Of a DNA stretch of 8,005 nt, positions 6,190-8,005 are shown piece after piece. A program made the translations under genes and the position numbers. The stretch covers positions 1-8,005 of the forward strand of contig SLDF01000260.1 of assembly GCA_007125435.1 (NCBI GenBank), read 5' to 3'. Under the pieces are notes generated by a model that did no database searches, was not told where the DNA came from, and saw only the letters and a program-made list of their open reading frames with translations. Every line of letters begins with the position of its first letter. Within the stretch, counting starts at the first letter, position 1. Origin of the DNA: Saprospiraceae bacterium. GTDB taxonomy: Bacteria > Bacteroidota > Bacteroidia > Chitinophagales > Saprospiraceae.

Positions 6190-7869
6190 AGAGTACCCGG
6201 GATTCAATCAATCGATATGGGTCCCGGAATCTCCAAACCCGTGATCAGAGGATTGCATGGTAACAGGATAATAGTCAATAAGGACTACATCAAACAAGAA
6301 GGTCATCAATGGGGTATGGATCATGGATTAGAGCTTGATCCATTTGATGCTAACCGAATAGAGATAGTTAAGGGGCCTTCTGCCTTGCAGTATGGCTCAG
6401 ATGGTTTAGGCGGAGCTATAAACATTTTACCTAACAAACTGCCACAAAATAACACACTAGAAGGTAGCTTCCAATCTCTCTATAAAACCAACAACAATCA
6501 CAAAGCGGGGTCTTTGTATCTCGGAAAAAAATGGGACAAATGGTTTCTGACTGGCCGCATTAGCTACCAGGATTACGACGATTACAGAGTTCCTGCAGAA
6601 AACTTTGTATATAATGGATTCGAACTGCCCATATTCGATCAACAATTAAAAAATACAGCCGGTGAGGAATTTAGTATAAATGCTACCGGTGGCTATCAAA
6701 GTCAATACCAAATTACAAAAATTACTTATAATAGATATCAGCTAAAAGGCGGCATATTTGCCGGAGCCGTTGGTATACCCAGATCTTATATTTTACAGCC
6801 TGACGGAGACCCGGGAAATATTGATATTCCCTTTCAGCATTTAGTCCACCAAAGGCTTGTCCTAAATCACATTTCATTTATAGGCAACAACCATTTCACG
6901 CTCAATCTGGGGTATCAACACAACCGTAGAAATGAACACTCACTACCTGAGTCTCATTCACAATTTGACATAGCAACCAATGAAACACTTGCTATAGGAC
7001 TAGACCTTCAGACATTTAGCTGGGAGTCGCACTACGAACTCGCTCACAAATCTAGAGGTCGAACTGTCGTAGGAATAAATGGACAATATCAGCACAATCG
7101 AAGATATGGGTTTGAGTTTTTACTGCCCGACTTTCGAGCTTTTAGAAGTGGAACATATGTTTTTACTGAGCATGAAATAAAAGATAAATTAGTACTTAGT
7201 GCTGGAGGAAGATACGACTTAGGACACAATCGCTCAGATGAGTTTTTTTTAGAGAGGAGAAATAGACAAGGTGAATTATTTGCAGAGACATATGTACCAT
7301 TTATCAATAATCTATTTCACAATTGGTCAGGATCAGTTGGTCTATTTTATCAGTATAATGAATTGGTATTAAGGTCTAATTTAGCAAAGAGTTTTCGCAT
7401 CCCCTACCCTAATGAGACAGCATCAAATGGTATACATCACGGGACTTTCAGGCATGAAATCGGACAACCCGACCTTCAAAGTGAACAAGGCTATCAGCTG
7501 GATATGTCTTTAAAAGGTAAGCATGGTGCTTTATTTTGGTCACTTTCTTCGTATTTCAACTACTTTGATAATTACATATATTTAAGACCTTCTGCTAATT
7601 TTTCTACATTGCCCGAAGCCGGCCAGCTATTTGAATATACTCAAAACGATGCCATCTACACAGGTTTAGAACTCGAGTATACGTATGGAATACTGCCTTG
7701 GTTGTCCTGGTCACAATCTCTTGAATACGTGCATACGTACAATATTCAATCACAGCTTGCACTGCCTTTTACCCCTCCAACAAGTCTCATTTCTCAAATA
7801 GAAAGCGAATTTAACTATAACGCTTTAAAGATGGAGTTTGGCATCATCCATCAATGGACTGCTGCTAAT
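5758..7869 (+). pseudogene. TonB-dependent outer-membrane receptor, interrupted and truncated
   Basis: About 704 codons in one frame encode a TonB-dependent receptor, a 22-strand outer-membrane channel powered by TonB-ExbBD. Order: signal peptide, carboxypeptidase-regulatory-like domain (about 23-105), plug (about 120-212) with K-P-V-I-R-G-L-H-G-N-R-I at 161-172 and E-I-V-K-G-P-S-A-L-Q-Y-G-S-D at 202-215, then barrel strands with many aromatic ends. The plug sequence with Q-E-G-H-Q-W-G-M-D-H-G-L-E resembles the ZnuD/HmuR-like branch, so zinc, haem or another metal complex is possible. Two defects: TAA at 6187-6189 (codon 144) replaces what is usually E, Q or K before R-V-P-G-I, and near 7870 the barrel ends early, lacking the usual last strands. 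The 560 codons between these points contain no stop or frameshift, so any decay is recent. The partner gene is the divergent DUF4625-like lipoprotein. Confidence 0.8.
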
Positions 7870-8005
7870 GGTCCTTTAAGAATTGACCGTACCAATGCAT
7901 CCATATGTGACGAAGATGGTCGATTAATCTTATACAGCAACAGCCTCATGGTGGCTGACAGCTTTCACCGCATCATCCCTAATGGGGATACCCTATCCAA
8001 TACCT
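7870..8005 (+). pseudogene. fused fragment of a T9SS propeller-type protein (partial)
   Basis: The receptor frame continues to the window edge, but the last 45 codons no longer look like a barrel. They read T-N-A-S-I-C-D-E-D-G-R-L-I-L-Y-S-N-S and later R-I-I-P-N-G-D-T-L. This is the pattern 'new information, Asp-x-x-Gly-x-Leu-x-x-Tyr-x-Asn, Asn-Gly-Asp' found near the N-terminus of Bacteroidota propeller-type T9SS proteins, and a version of it occurs in this window at residues 79-107 of the 551-residue protein. The 60 bases at 7921-7980 have 29 G+C, against 22 in 7801-7860. The fusion is in frame; the signal peptide of this second gene is missing. It may be a deletion joint or an assembly chimera. 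The exact joint is uncertain by some tens of bases, and the fragment continues past the window. Confidence 0.55.

Noticed and set aside
6457..6645. Minus-strand open frame of 62 codons within the receptor
   Set aside because: Antisense to barrel strands in the continuous receptor frame; no recognisable domain.
7089..7307. Minus-strand open frame of 72 codons within the receptor
   Set aside because: Also antisense to the receptor barrel; no signal or family pattern.

Overview
The window looks like chromosomal DNA of a Bacteroidota bacterium, most likely a Saprospiria-type relative. The evidence is two proteins with C-terminal type IX secretion (T9SS) sorting domains, a lipoprotein of the DUF4625 type, a small Lacal_2735-type protein, TonB-receptor architecture with an N-terminal carboxypeptidase-regulatory-like domain, low GC, and -7 promoter boxes of the form TAnnTTTG. 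I see no RNA gene, IS element, CRISPR array or phage gene.

Left block (194-4387, minus strand): a TAnnTTTG promoter box drives a gene for a secreted right-handed beta-helix protein with a helical region and a T9SS tail. Read strictly, this gene is broken twice. Its signal-peptide frame stops at 4280 and its middle frame stops at 3837. One extra T in the T4 run and one T fewer in the T6 run would restore a continuous protein of 834 residues. Directly behind it, in the same frame after TAA-AAA, starts a second secreted T9SS protein of 551 residues, probably coupled to it. Positions 1-193 hold no recognisable gene or terminator.

Middle (4388-4895): a gene-poor stretch containing one small plus-strand gene (4573-4743) of the Lacal_2735 type. 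Between it and the convergent lipoprotein gene I see nothing certain.

Right block (4896-8005): a DUF4625-like lipoprotein (minus) and a TonB-dependent receptor (plus) are divergently transcribed from a 55-bp spacer. The spacer carries two TAnnTTTG boxes, both overlapping a near-perfect 17-bp palindrome. This looks like a shared, repressor-controlled switch for an outer-membrane uptake pair, plausibly for a metal. The receptor gene is damaged: an in-frame TAA interrupts it just before the plug, and near 7870 the reading frame runs without a break into sequence resembling the N-terminal part of a T9SS propeller-type protein, so the end of the receptor barrel is missing.

The lesions (two homopolymer frameshifts, one nonsense codon, one apparent gene fusion) are the main oddity. 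They could be real gene decay or errors of sequencing and assembly; the sequence alone does not decide. I did not find a convincing new system. The most interesting biology is the divergent operator/promoter of the receptor-lipoprotein pair.
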